A stretch of DNA of 64,000 nucleotides from Bacteroidota bacterium (lineage in GTDB: Bacteria; Bacteroidota; Bacteroidia; NS11-12g; UBA955): contig JAGFIU010000036.1 of NCBI GenBank assembly GCA_024103355.1, positions 5,001 to 69,000 of the forward strand, read 5' to 3'. The notes under the pieces are model-generated. The model ran no database searches. It worked only from the letters and a program-made list of their open reading frames with translations, and was not told the DNA's origin. A program made the translations under genes and the position numbers. This document shows positions 46,470 through 55,318 of this stretch, one piece after another. Position 1 is the first letter of the stretch, and each line of letters opens with the position of its first letter.

Positions 46470-47098
46470 TTTGCTTTGACAAATTCAATGATAATAGGTA
46501 GGACTGAAATAAGTATGATTCCAAGAATTACCTTTTCAAAATTATTCTTTACAATTTCATAATTTCCAAACCAATAGCCTGCAAGTGTCAGCAATAGTAT
46601 CCATGCAGTTCCGCCAATAATGTTGTAAGAAATAAATCTGCCATAGTGCATTTCGCCCACGCCCGCAACAAAGGGTGCGAAAGTTCTTACAATAGGAACA
46701 AAGCGTGCAATAACAATGGTTTTTGCACCATGTTTTTCAAAAAAATGATGGGTTTTATCCATGTATTTTGGATTGACCATTTGTTTTCCCTTTATTTTCC
46801 AATTCAGGACTTTGTTTCCGGCAAATTTTCCAATGAAATAATTAACAGTATCACCCAAAACCGCAGCTATCCACAACAATATCAGTAATAACCAAATATT
46901 GAGTACATTATCTTGTGCAGCAAATAAGCCGGCCGCAAACAATAGTGAATCACCGGGCAAAAAAGGCATGATGACCAATCCTGTTTCAACAAAAATAATC
47001 AGAAATAAAATAGCATAAATCCAAACACCGTATTGATCTATCATAACACCTAGATGAACATCTAAGTGTAGAAAAAAATCTAAAATCTTATGTAACAT
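46448..47098 (-). CDS. DedA-family inner-membrane protein (second copy)
   Basis: A 216-residue VTT/DedA protein, a paralogue of 22151-22795. The motifs are VETGLVIMPFLPGDSLLFAAG near residues 37-57 and ARFVPIVRTFAPFVAGVGEM near residue 130. A TAGCTTTG element lies 12 bases upstream. It is the first gene of a pair with aroE. Confidence 0.9.
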   Translation of the reverse strand: MLHKILDFFLHLDVHLGVMIDQYGVWIYAILFLIIFVETGLVIMPFLPGDSLLFAAGLFAAQDNVLNIWLLLILLWIAAVLGDTVNYFIGKFAGNKVLNWKIKGKQMVNPKYMDKTHHFFEKHGAKTIVIARFVPIVRTFAPFVAGVGEMHYGRFISYNIIGGTAWILLLTLAGYWFGNYEIVKNNFEKVILGIILISVLPIIIEFVKAKWKKKSV

Positions 47099-47109
47099 AA
47101 ATTTTGGTG

Positions 47110-47117
47110 CAAAGCTA
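47110..47117 (-). promoter_or_regulatory. DedA-aroE promoter -7 element (TAGCTTTG)
   Basis: Perfect TAnnTTTG on the minus strand, 11 bases before ATG 47098. Confidence 0.5.
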
Positions 47118-47200
47118 TCTATAATTTATAATTAAGAGAAGCTAAAAAAGTGTATTTTCGCACCCTCAAAAATTTAAGCAAAAAAAAGAAAAGATTGATT

Positions 47201-49633
47201 ATGAATGATTTTTTGATTTACTTAATTCCTATTATAGGAGCAATAGGTTTGCTAATAATGGCACTTAAATCTGCATGGATAAGCAAACAAGATGCAGGCG
47301 ATGCTAAGATGCAAGAATTAGCAGGATACATTGCCAAAGGTGCAATGGCATTTTTAAAAGCAGAGTGGAAAATTCTAACCTATTTCGTAATTATTGCCGC
47401 TATTTTATTGGCATGGAGCGGAACTCTGGTTGACACCTCCAGCCCTGTTATTGCTATTTCATTTATTATCGGTGCATTTTTGTCTGCATTGGCAGGCTAT
47501 ATTGGAATGAATGTAGCAACCAAAGCCAATGTGCGCACTACACAAGCTGCTAAAACAAGTTTAGCAAAGGCTTTGAAAGTATCTTTCACCGGTGGAACTG
47601 TTATGGGATTAGGAGTAGCAGGTCTTGCAGTAGTTGGATTAGGTTCAATTTTTATTGTACTCTATAACATATATGTTATTAATACAGGTGGTGATGTAAA
47701 CGGCAAAGAAATGGAACTTGCCCTCGAAGTGTTAGCAGGTTTTTCTCTTGGTGCTGAGTCAATCGCGCTTTTTGCCCGTGTCGGAGGCGGTATTTATACA
47801 AAAGCAGCTGACGTTGGGGCTGACCTTGTTGGAAAAGTAGAAGCAGGAATCCCTGAGGATGATGTAAGAAACCCCGCTACCATTGCTGATAACGTAGGTG
47901 ACAACGTAGGTGATGTTGCCGGAATGGGCGCAGACCTTTTTGGCTCTTATGTAGCTACAATCCTTGCTACAATGGTTTTAGGTCGTGAAATTGAATCATT
48001 TGATAATTTTGGCGGAATCGCTCCCATACTCTTACCTATGGTAATTGCAGGACTTGGGCTTATATTCTCTATCATAGGAACTTTCTTTGTTAGAGTTAGA
48101 AACGAAAATGACAGTGTACAAAAAGCATTGAATTTAGGTAATTGGTCTGCTATTATTTTGACCGGTATTGCTGCTTTTGGTGCTGTAAAAGTGCTTTTGC
48201 CGGAAACAATGGAAATCAGAGGATATGAATTCAGTAACATGGATGTATATTATTCTATTGTGTTAGGGTTAATTGTGGGTGCATTGATGAGCATTGTAAC
48301 AGAATATTATACTGCAATTGGCAAACGCCCTGTAAATTCAATTATTAAACAATCTGCAACAGGACATGCTACCAATATTATTGGAGGGCTTTCTGTTGGA
48401 ATGGAATCAACCGTTATCCCAATCATCGTTTTGGCAGCAGGGATCTATGGTTCTTATGAATTTGCAGGATTATACGGAGTGGCAATTGCTGCTGCCGGTA
48501 TGATGGCAACAACAGCTATGCAACTTGCCATTGATGCTTTTGGACCTATTGCAGACAATGCAGGAGGTATTGCAGAAATGAATCAACTGCCTGAAGAGGT
48601 GAGAGGAAGAACAGACAACCTTGATGCTGTCGGCAATACAACCGCTGCAACAGGAAAAGGTTTTGCCATCGCTTCTGCTGCTTTGACTTCATTAGCACTT
48701 TTTGCTGCTTTTGTTGGCGTGGCCGGAATCGAAAGTATTGACATATTTAAAGCAAAAGTTTTGGCAGGTTTGTTTGTTGGAGCTATGATTCCGTTTATTT
48801 TCTCTTCTTTGGCAATTGCTGCCGTTGGAAGAGCTGCCATGGATATGGTAAACGAAGTACGCAGACAGTTCAAAGAAATCAAAGGAATTATGGAATATGA
48901 AGCTCGCCCGGAGTATGAGAAATGTGTTGCAATTTCTACAAAGGCTTCCATCAGAGAAATGATTTTACCCGGTGCTATTGCACTGATTACTCCGGTAATT
49001 GTTGGATTTATCTTCGGTCCTGAGGTTTTGGGAGGACTTTTGGCAGGCGTTACCGTTTCCGGTGTTTTGATGGGGATTTTCCAAAACAATGCCGGTGGTG
49101 CTTGGGACAATGCGAAAAAATCTTTTGAAAAGGGTGTTGAAATTAACGGAGAAACTTTTTATAAAAAATCAGAACCTCACAAAGCCTCTGTAACCGGTGA
49201 TACAGTGGGTGACCCATTCAAGGACACTTCAGGTCCTTCTATGAATATCTTGATTAAATTAATGTCAATTGTGGCATTGGTAATTGCTCCTCACTTGGGC
49301 GAAAGTGAGACAGCTATGACAGGTGGTGATTGTTGCAAAGGCAAAGCAAACATGGAAATGTGCATGGACAATAATGACCATTGTATGTCTGACGACACAA
49401 CATGTTGCTGCTCAGATGATATGAAGTGTGAAACCGACTGCAAAGTGAACAAAGGCAAAGTTGCTTGTACCTGCAAACATGAAATGAACGGAAAATCTTG
49501 TTGCAAAAAAGACATGAAAATGGATGGTTCAAAAGCATGTTGTAAAAAGGATATGGACAAAAAAACCTGCTGCAAAAAAGATATGAAAAAATCAGAAGGC
49601 AAGAAAGGCGCATGTTGCAGCCACAAGAAATAA
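47201..49633 (+). CDS. hppA: Membrane-bound ion-pumping pyrophosphatase with Cys-rich C-terminal tail
   Basis: Hydrolyses pyrophosphate to pump H+ or Na+ across the membrane. The 810-residue protein has the usual ~700-residue core of about 16 helices. The PPi-binding acidic loops are [19 protein letters not shown] and [18 protein letters not shown], and the second site is [16 protein letters not shown]. Ala instead of Lys in [12 protein letters not shown] suggests the potassium-dependent type. After the normal end [13 protein letters not shown] comes a tail of 111 residues with 19 Cys, 11 Met and 3 His, including three CCKKDM repeats. I start it at ATG 47201 ([10 protein letters not shown]). 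A strong terminator follows. Confidence 0.96.
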   Translation: MNDFLIYLIPIIGAIGLLIMALKSAWISKQDAGDAKMQELAGYIAKGAMAFLKAEWKILTYFVIIAAILLAWSGTLVDTSSPVIAISFIIGAFLSALAGYIGMNVATKANVRTTQAAKTSLAKALKVSFTGGTVMGLGVAGLAVVGLGSIFIVLYNIYVINTGGDVNGKEMELALEVLAGFSLGAESIALFARVGGGIYTKAADVGADLVGKVEAGIPEDDVRNPATIADNVGDNVGDVAGMGADLFGSYVATILATMVLGREIESFDNFGGIAPILLPMVIAGLGLIFSIIGTFFVRVRNENDSVQKALNLGNWSAIILTGIAAFGAVKVLLPETMEIRGYEFSNMDVYYSIVLGLIVGALMSIVTEYYTAIGKRPVNSIIKQSATGHATNIIGGLSVGMESTVIPIIVLAAGIYGSYEFAGLYGVAIAAAGMMATTAMQLAIDAFGPIADNAGGIAEMNQLPEEVRGRTDNLDAVGNTTAATGKGFAIASAALTSLALFAAFVGVAGIESIDIFKAKVLAGLFVGAMIPFIFSSLAIAAVGRAAMDMVNEVRRQFKEIKGIMEYEARPEYEKCVAISTKASIREMILPGAIALITPVIVGFIFGPEVLGGLLAGVTVSGVLMGIFQNNAGGAWDNAKKSFEKGVEINGETFYKKSEPHKASVTGDTVGDPFKDTSGPSMNILIKLMSIVALVIAPHLGESETAMTGGDCCKGKANMEMCMDNNDHCMSDDTTCCCSDDMKCETDCKVNKGKVACTCKHEMNGKSCCKKDMKMDGSKACCKKDMDKKTCCKKDMKKSEGKKGACCSHKK
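49298..49630 (+). other. Cys/Met-rich C-terminal extension of the pyrophosphatase
   Basis: Codes for 111 in-frame residues beyond the catalytic core: 19 Cys, 11 Met, 3 His, many Asp and Lys, and nearly no hydrophobic residues except Met. CC pairs repeat toward the end. It looks like a soluble metal- or thiol-reactive tail. Both ends of known M-PPases face the periplasm, so the tail probably lies outside the cytoplasm. Confidence 0.75.
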
Positions 49634-49653
49634 AAAATTTAAGAACCCCAATC

Positions 49654-49687
49654 AAAAAGCCATTTCAACAGTGAAATGGCTTTTTTG
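49654..49687 (+). terminator. Rho-independent terminator of hppA
   Basis: A perfect 14-base-pair stem (AAAAAGCCATTTCA with its complement), a 4-base loop and a T run. It starts 21 bases after the hppA stop. Confidence 0.85.
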
Positions 49688-49770
49688 TTTCCGGATATAG
49701 TCTTAATCAATCACAATATAATCCACCATCACTCGAAATGCCTACAAACCTTTTTGGTTATACATAAGAC

Positions 49771-49804
49771 AAAAAAAAGCCGCTGCAATGATTGCAACGG
49801 CTTA
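49771..49804 (-). terminator. Rho-independent terminator of the ExbB/ExbD operon
   Basis: On the minus strand, AAGCCGTTGCAA pairs with TTGCAGCGGCTT (one G-T pair) across a 3-base loop, followed by a run of T. It lies 20 bases after the last exbD. Confidence 0.8.
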
Positions 49805-49823
49805 TAAACTATTATTATAGAGA

Positions 49824-50309
49824 TTATCTCCCATTATAATCGATTTGTCCTTGATGAGTTGAGTAGTTAAGCTTCAGAGCATTTGCTTCTCTTAATTGTT
49901 GTTTTACATCCGTGATAATACCCATTTTAACATCTCTGTCAGCTTTAACTGATACTACAATTTTGCCTCTATTGTATTCAGGCTGAGCTGCTCTTCTCAT
50001 TTCAATCCATGCAGGGATTTCTTTTACATCTTTTATGATGGCATCGTTTAATTGAATACGTGGGGATGTGCCGTATAATTCTTCGAAACGTGGATTAGGG
50101 ACACCCACATAGATGAAACTGGTTAATGTTTTATCTTCTAATTTGACAACTTCTGTTGCGGTTGGTGTCGCTACTTTAACCTTTAACTCTGCATCCTTCA
50201 TTTTTGTAGATGTCATAAAAAAGAACAAAAGCATGAATACAATATCCGGTAATGATGCTGTACTTATCTTTGGGGTTTCTTTACTGTTGTCTTTTTTAAA
50301 TTTTGACAT
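49824..50309 (-). CDS. ExbD/TolR-family biopolymer transport protein (second of two)
   Basis: A 161-residue protein with one N-terminal helix (LPDIVFMLLFFFMTSTKM) containing the conserved Asp for proton movement, then a periplasmic domain. It acts with the ExbB-like protein of the same operon to energise outer-membrane transport or envelope processes. It starts 24 bases after the preceding exbD. Confidence 0.9.
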   Translation of the reverse strand: MSKFKKDNSKETPKISTASLPDIVFMLLFFFMTSTKMKDAELKVKVATPTATEVVKLEDKTLTSFIYVGVPNPRFEELYGTSPRIQLNDAIIKDVKEIPAWIEMRRAAQPEYNRGKIVVSVKADRDVKMGIITDVKQQLREANALKLNYSTHQGQIDYNGR

Positions 50310-50333
50310 AATTAATTATTTTGATATTACACA

Positions 50334-50882
50334 TTATTGTCCTGACTCTTCGCCAAACACATTTTCTGGTTCAGCTTCTGAAATCTTTTGCGGAAACTTT
50401 TTTGAGATTGATTCTTGCTGCGCTTCATTCAGATCATTGTAATCTCTTCCATAAACGGCAAGAGCCTCATTATTTCTAAGTTCATTATACCCTCTTTTTA
50501 GTTCATTCTGAACTTTGATATACATCTCATAGGAAGTTCCTCTATCGTTTTTTATTGAAATAATTGCTTTTGAAGGACTTTCACTAAAATTAGGGTCAGA
50601 ACCAAAATTCCCTACATGCTTTTTTACCAACTCAGTTAACTCACTTAAATCCGTAACTTCACCGCGAACTAATAACTGGTCACGTCCATTCACTAAAACA
50701 TTGAGCACATTGCGTTTTTTGGGGTGTGCTACAGATTGTTCATCCTGCACTTTAGGAGGCAAAAGGATTTGCAATCCTTTGTCTGAGTCGATGGTCGTTG
50801 TAAACAAGAAATAAACCAACAGCAAAAAGGCCATATCAGCCATAGATGCTGCGTTAATTTCCGGAATTTCTTTCTTACTCAT
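50334..50882 (-). CDS. ExbD/TolR-family biopolymer transport protein (first of two)
   Basis: A 182-residue protein. The N-terminal helix ASMADMAFLLLVYFLFTTTI carries the conserved Asp, and a periplasmic domain of about 145 residues follows, ending in an acidic tail. It shares the operon with an ExbB-like protein and a second ExbD; two ExbD subunits suggest a mixed complex. It begins directly after the small membrane gene (stop and start adjacent). Confidence 0.9.
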   Translation of the reverse strand: MSKKEIPEINAASMADMAFLLLVYFLFTTTIDSDKGLQILLPPKVQDEQSVAHPKKRNVLNVLVNGRDQLLVRGEVTDLSELTELVKKHVGNFGSDPNFSESPSKAIISIKNDRGTSYEMYIKVQNELKRGYNELRNNEALAVYGRDYNDLNEAQQESISKKFPQKISEAEPENVFGEESGQ

Positions 50883-51329
50883 TTATTTTTTATTGAAAAC
50901 ACTTTTAACAGATAAAACAACCGAAAGAAGCACTGAAATTATCACAAGGGCATAGGTAGCTTTAAGTGCACCGCCAATTACCTTTGATGCATTAGCTGTT
51001 TCAATTCCATTTTTGATATAGGTTTCAGTAATTTCTCCCGGATCGAGTGCATAAAAAATACCAAAAAGTACGAGTATAACCACCAATCCAAGTCCCATAT
51101 AAATAGCAGACTTGGGTTTGTTTATCAACCCCCTTCCAGCTAAAAAGAGAACTGTAAGGATAGAGATTCCACATAGGATATAAGTAAATATAAGTCCAAA
51201 TGAAATAGCTGCCGATTCTTTTGTATTTGCTACTACATCTTGGTCTTCTGACATCAACATCAGCATAAACACTACTGATAGTGCTACTACCAAACCCATG
51301 AAGATGTTTTTGATTAAATTAATTTTCAT
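50883..51329 (-). CDS. Small membrane protein of the ExbB/ExbD operon, unknown function
   Basis: A 148-residue protein with four probable membrane helices (about residues 8-27, 42-63, 75-94 and 122-143). The loops are short, with an acidic periplasmic-type loop (DPGEITETYIKNGIETANASK). No family recognised. It lies between the ExbB and ExbD genes with gaps of 11 and 0 bases, so it probably belongs to the same complex. Confidence 0.75.
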   Translation of the reverse strand: MKINLIKNIFMGLVVALSVVFMLMLMSEDQDVVANTKESAAISFGLIFTYILCGISILTVLFLAGRGLINKPKSAIYMGLGLVVILVLFGIFYALDPGEITETYIKNGIETANASKVIGGALKATYALVIISVLLSVVLSVKSVFNKK

Positions 51330-51340
51330 AACTGAATTAA

Positions 51341-52177
51341 TTATTTGGTAAGTTTATTCTTAACCAAAATGTCAACCAAAGAAATAGAAGCATCTTCCAT
51401 CTCATTGCTGATTGATTCAACTTTTGACATAATAATATTGTAGAAAATTTGCAAGATGATAGCAACAATCAAACCGGCAACGGTAGTTAACAAAGCCACT
51501 TTAATACCACGTGCTACCAAAGCAGGAGACATATCACCTTCTCTTTCAATATCATCAAAAGCGATAATCATACCTACAACAGTTCCCAAGAAACCCAACA
51601 TCGGTGCAAGTGCAATAAACAATGCCAACCATGTTAGCCCTCTCTCTAATTCACCCACTTTAACAGAACCATAAGAAACAACCGCTTTTTCAACATTTTC
51701 AATACCTTCATCTATTCTGTCAACTCCTTGATAAAAAATACTTGCAACAGGCCCTCTTGTGTTTCTGCACTTTTCTTTTGCAGCTTCAACACCATGATTC
51801 ACCAATGCATCTTCAATTTCTTCAACAAATTTCTTTGTATTAATTGAAGACAGAAAAAGGAAAATAATTCTTTCGATAGCCACTGCCATACCAAAAATAA
51901 GACAGAAAAGCACCAAACTCATATAGAATGGGTCTCCTTCTATGAACTTTTCTTTAATAAACTGGTTTCCACCCTTTTCTTCTTGTGGCTGTTCTGTATC
52001 TTTTGCAACTTCTGTTTCAGGTGCTGCTGTGGTTTGAGTGGCCGAGTTGTCAGGGTTTGCAACTTGAGCAGTAGAATCTGTTTGCTCAGTAGCAGCCTTA
52101 TTGTCTTGTGCCAGAGTTGTAAATGGTTGAGCAAAAAATAATGCTCCAACCATAATCAGGAAAAATGCTTTTTTCAT
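51341..52177 (-). CDS. MotA/TolQ/ExbB proton-channel family protein
   Basis: A 278-residue protein. A signal-like N terminus (MKKAFFLIMVGALFFAQPFTTLAQ) precedes a Thr/Gln/Glu-rich linker. Three membrane helices then follow with the family motif LTWLALFIALAPMLGFLGTVVGMIIAF and the last helix VALLTTVAGLIVAIILQIFYN. The frame opens to 52249, but a TATTTTTG element lies there, so I use ATG 52177. It is the first gene of the ExbB/ExbD operon. Confidence 0.9.
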   Translation of the reverse strand: MKKAFFLIMVGALFFAQPFTTLAQDNKAATEQTDSTAQVANPDNSATQTTAAPETEVAKDTEQPQEEKGGNQFIKEKFIEGDPFYMSLVLFCLIFGMAVAIERIIFLFLSSINTKKFVEEIEDALVNHGVEAAKEKCRNTRGPVASIFYQGVDRIDEGIENVEKAVVSYGSVKVGELERGLTWLALFIALAPMLGFLGTVVGMIIAFDDIEREGDMSPALVARGIKVALLTTVAGLIVAIILQIFYNIIMSKVESISNEMEDASISLVDILVKNKLTK

Positions 52178-52218
52178 GCTAATTAGATTTTGTCTTTTGT
52201 TTAAATCGATTTGGGTGG

Positions 52219-52226
52219 CAAAAATA
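52219..52226 (-). promoter_or_regulatory. ExbB operon promoter -7 element (TATTTTTG)
   Basis: Perfect TAnnTTTG on the minus strand, 41 bases before ATG 52177. Confidence 0.5.
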
Positions 52227-52369
52227 GAAAATAATTGGATTTTACACATTTTAGTTAATCAAATTTGATTTTAGTTTAATCCGAGCAATTCATAAGACAT
52301 TGCAATGTCTTTAATAACTCCATTCATAAATATGTTTTTCACAAAGGTTATATTTAGTTTGACATACGC

Positions 52370-52377
52370 TACCTTTG
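52370..52377 (+). promoter_or_regulatory. radA promoter -7 element (TACCTTTG)
   Basis: Perfect TAnnTTTG, 24 bases before the GTG start of radA. Confidence 0.55.
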
Positions 52378-52401
52378 ACCGCATAAAAGGATTGGAAAAA
52401 A

Positions 52402-53751
52402 GTGGCAAAAACTAAAAGTGTATTTTTTTGTAGTAACTGTGGCAATGAGTCGCCAAAATGGATTGGCAAATGTCCTTCATGCGGTGAGTGGAATACTTAT
52501 ACAGAAGAAATCATTTCAACAAAACAGAATACTAAGTCTGTATTAGTCAAATCAGACAGCCTTCCGGAACCTATTTCTGATGATTTTGATTCCACAGAAA
52601 CACGATTATTTCTTTCTGATACAGAACTCAATCGTGTGTTGGGCGGTGGGATTGTATGCGGTTCGGTAGTGTTGCTTGGTGGCGAGCCGGGTATAGGAAA
52701 ATCAACTTTGCTCCTGCAAAACATGTTGCACAGCGCCTACAAATGTCTTTATGTTTCAGGAGAAGAGAGCAAAACCCAGGTAAATATGCGGGCAAAAAGA
52801 ATCGGGATAAGAAATCAAGAGTGTTATATGTTGCACGAAACAAGAATAGAAAAGGTGATTGCAACTGCCAAAGAAATAAACCCTGAGATGATTGTGATAG
52901 ACTCAATTCAAACCATAGAATCTGAATTGATTGAATCCGCACCCGGTACTGTTTCGCAAGTGAAAGAGTGTACAGCTCTTCTCATACGGTATGCTAAACA
53001 GACTGATATTCCTGTTTTTATTGTGGGTCATATCAATAAAGACGGGATGTTGGCCGGCCCGAAAGTGTTGGAACACATGGCAGATGTGGTATTGCAGTTC
53101 GAAGGTGAGAAGAATTATCAATATAGAACTCTCAGAACCTTGAAAAACAGATTTGGTTCAACCAATGAAATTGGTTTGTATGAAATGGCTGTTGATGGTC
53201 TGAAAGCGGTAACAAATCCTTCCGATATTCTGATTTCGGACAGCACCGATAACCTGAGTGGTGTAGCCATCAGTGCCTGCATGGAAGGTAATACTCCGAT
53301 TTTGATTGAAATTCAAGCCTTGGTAAGCCCGGCAGTATATGGCACTCCACAAAGGAACAGCACCGGATTTGACACAAAAAGATTAAATATGCTGTTGGCT
53401 GTTTTGGAAAAAAGAAGTGGTTTTCTGTTTACGGGAAAAGATGTATTTGTCAATATAGCCGGAGGATTTAGGCCCAACGACCCGGGTTTGGATTTGGCTG
53501 TTGCTGCTGCATTGATCTCTTCATATCAGGATATTCCTATTAGTAAAACAACTGCATTTTCCGGTGAAATTGGTTTGAGCGGTGAAGTCAGACCGGCATT
53601 CAGAATTGAACAAAGAATTATAGAAGCTGAAAAATTAGGGTTGAACAGAATTCTGATTTCCGAATTTGCCAAACTCCAGGACAAAAATGGTTTTAATATC
53701 AAAATCGAAACTCTTGAAAAAACTGATGATTTGATTGAAATGCTCTTTTGA
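52402..53751 (+). CDS. radA: DNA repair protein RadA
   Basis: A 449-residue branch-migration helicase involved in recombination. The zinc finger CSNCG...CPSCGEW is at the N terminus (residues 10-30). Walker A is GGEPGIGKSTLLLQ (~residue 93), the RadA-specific motif is LKNRFGSTNEIG, and the C-terminal Lon-like domain includes GGFRPNDPGLDLAVAAAL. The start is GTG at 52402 (MAKTKSVFFCSNCG). Confidence 0.97.
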   Translation: MAKTKSVFFCSNCGNESPKWIGKCPSCGEWNTYTEEIISTKQNTKSVLVKSDSLPEPISDDFDSTETRLFLSDTELNRVLGGGIVCGSVVLLGGEPGIGKSTLLLQNMLHSAYKCLYVSGEESKTQVNMRAKRIGIRNQECYMLHETRIEKVIATAKEINPEMIVIDSIQTIESELIESAPGTVSQVKECTALLIRYAKQTDIPVFIVGHINKDGMLAGPKVLEHMADVVLQFEGEKNYQYRTLRTLKNRFGSTNEIGLYEMAVDGLKAVTNPSDILISDSTDNLSGVAISACMEGNTPILIEIQALVSPAVYGTPQRNSTGFDTKRLNMLLAVLEKRSGFLFTGKDVFVNIAGGFRPNDPGLDLAVAAALISSYQDIPISKTTAFSGEIGLSGEVRPAFRIEQRIIEAEKLGLNRILISEFAKLQDKNGFNIKIETLEKTDDLIEMLF

Positions 53752-53982
53752 ATATTTTCAATATTTCCATTCAAAACAAATTCTTATAATTCAATCTCTT
53801 TAGTGCGATATTACTTTAATTTCATCAAAATAAAATTACTTGAGCACGGTTTACTTCAAAAACAATACTATACTTACAGCGTTACAATCTGTTAATATAT
53901 CTATTACGTTTTTTTTACGTTGCACAAAATCACGATAATCGTTAACAGGTAAAAGTTTCATAGCGATATTAATAAGTATGTT

Positions 53983-54213
53983 ATGACCATCTTAACTGTA
54001 AAAACAGACCAACAAGAGATCGAAAAACCACCCACAAAATCAATAGAAAGACATTGCAGAACACCGCCCATGCTCAATACCTACAATGGAGATTTTGAAA
54101 ACATAGATGATATTTCATTACAACCTAACATTTCAAACAGTGGATTTTTGCTCATTGAAGTTACTACTTCAAACGGAGTTTTTAGAAACAAATTAATTTT
54201 AAACAATAATTAA
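53983..54213 (+). CDS. Small hypothetical protein
   Basis: A 76-residue protein with no recognised family and no signal peptide or helix. The C-terminal part (GFLLIEVTTSNGVFRNKLILNNN) reads like a beta-strand pair. It lies 4 bases before the lipoprotein gene, so they may be co-transcribed. No clear TAnnTTTG element was found upstream. Confidence 0.5.
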   Translation: MTILTVKTDQQEIEKPPTKSIERHCRTPPMLNTYNGDFENIDDISLQPNISNSGFLLIEVTTSNGVFRNKLILNNN

Positions 54214-54217
54214 GATT

Positions 54218-54356
54218 ATGAAAAATTTAATTTATATCACATTAGCTATCTTTTTTGCAGCCCAAGTGGGCTGCAGAAAAGAAGTTGAAAAGTTCAAAAT
54301 AAAAGGCCGAATAATGGATGGAACAACAGGGCAAAGATTTAAAGGGTTTACATTTA
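54218..54356 (+). repeat. Direct repeat, copy 1 (139 bases)
   Basis: 5' part of the lipoprotein gene. It pairs with 54882-55020, with about 11 differences over 139 bases counted by eye; the two copies are 664 bases apart. Confidence 0.85.
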
Positions 54357-54880
54357 CTGTTCATACCAAAGGTGGAACTGCCAATAAAATAAATGGGGAT
54401 TTGGGTTCTTTTACTACCAACGATTCTGGAGATTTTGAATTCATGTACGAAAAGATTAAAAAGATTAAAGGTATTTCTACCCATTCAATAAGCTTAATTA
54501 GTAATTTTATGAAATTTGAAAATATCTCTTTAAATCAAAATGTAGATAAAGTGTTTTATAAGTCAACTATGGGGAAATATAAAATTAAATGTAATTTTAG
54601 AAACATAAAACCTTCCGATACATTATTTTTAGAATATGGCAAAATCTCCGGCACAGATTTGATAAGAGCAATTGATACACTAACTAATTTGGAGTCAAAT
54701 AATTTTTTTATATATTCTAGATTTCCTCAAGAATCGATTACTTTAAGATGGGGGATAAATTCAAATACATTCTCTTGGCAATATTATCAAGGGAATATCG
54801 ATATTGTAAAATTTTTAGGTACCATTAGAGTTAAAGTTTCGGGTGACCCTATTATTGATGAATTTGAAATAAAATATTAG
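54218..54880 (+). CDS. Lipoprotein, unknown function
   Basis: A 220-residue protein with a lipobox AAQVGC near residue 19. The N-terminal domain (FKIKGRIMDGTTGQRFKGFTF ... TTNDSGDFEF) looks like a CarboxypepD_reg-type beta sandwich common in Bacteroidota surface proteins. The rest is not recognised. The start of a second, broken copy follows immediately. Confidence 0.65.
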   Translation: MKNLIYITLAIFFAAQVGCRKEVEKFKIKGRIMDGTTGQRFKGFTFTVHTKGGTANKINGDLGSFTTNDSGDFEFMYEKIKKIKGISTHSISLISNFMKFENISLNQNVDKVFYKSTMGKYKIKCNFRNIKPSDTLFLEYGKISGTDLIRAIDTLTNLESNNFFIYSRFPQESITLRWGINSNTFSWQYYQGNIDIVKFLGTIRVKVSGDPIIDEFEIKY

Positions 54881-54881
54881 T

Positions 54882-55020
54882 ATGAAAAATTTAATTTATA
54901 TCACATTAGCCTTCTTTTTTGCAGTTCACTTGGGCTGCAAAAAAGAACCTGAAAAGTTCAAAATAAAAGGCCGTATAATGGATGGAACAACAGGGCAAAG
55001 ATTTAAAGGGTTGACATTTA
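54882..55020 (+). repeat. Direct repeat, copy 2 (139 bases)
   Basis: Second copy of the repeat at 54218-54356. Similarity begins at the ATG and stops abruptly after ACATTTA. Confidence 0.85.
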
Positions 55021-55028
55021 TTGGTTAA
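54882..55028 (+). pseudogene. Truncated tandem copy of the lipoprotein gene
   Basis: Repeats the first ~46 codons of the gene at 54218 with the lipobox (AVHLGC), then stops after 48 codons where the similarity ends. It is a partial duplication; the remainder is missing, so it is a remnant or at best a 48-residue lipopeptide. Confidence 0.7.
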
Positions 55029-55267
55029 ACTAATTTAAAATTAATTAGCAATAAAAAACACAACCTTAATGACTATTAAAGAAAATACTTGGACAGCAAT
55101 AAGTACTTTAATAATATTAAAATTAAAAAGTAAGTGATAATCTTACAATTTTAACGATTCACAAATAATGATTGTCAGCACTATCATTCATTTAGACAGC
55201 GTTCACAAAATCAGTAAAATTCAATCTCTTTTCTTGCAAATTTCTACTCATTCATAACATTAAAAAC

Positions 55268-55275
55268 TATCTTTG
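55268..55275 (+). promoter_or_regulatory. mdh promoter -7 element (TATCTTTG)
   Basis: Perfect TAnnTTTG, 43 bases before the mdh ATG. Confidence 0.55.
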
Positions 55276-55318
55276 CACCAATCAATAATTAATCAAAAAT
55301 CTCAATATACAAAACATT

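Noticed and set aside
48583-49110. Minus-strand ORF of 175 codons inside hppA
   Set aside because: Opposite-strand shadow of a conserved enzyme core; composition is what antisense of membrane helices gives.
49291-49655. Two overlapping minus-strand ORFs of 111-113 codons opposite the Cys-rich tail
   Set aside because: They mirror the repetitive tail codons of hppA, have no start context or family and run into the terminator; the plus-strand frame is clearly the real one.
53746-53776. Hairpin after radA (TTTTGAAT ... ATTCAAAA)
   Set aside because: 8-base arms with a 15-base loop and no T run afterwards; too weak to call a terminator.
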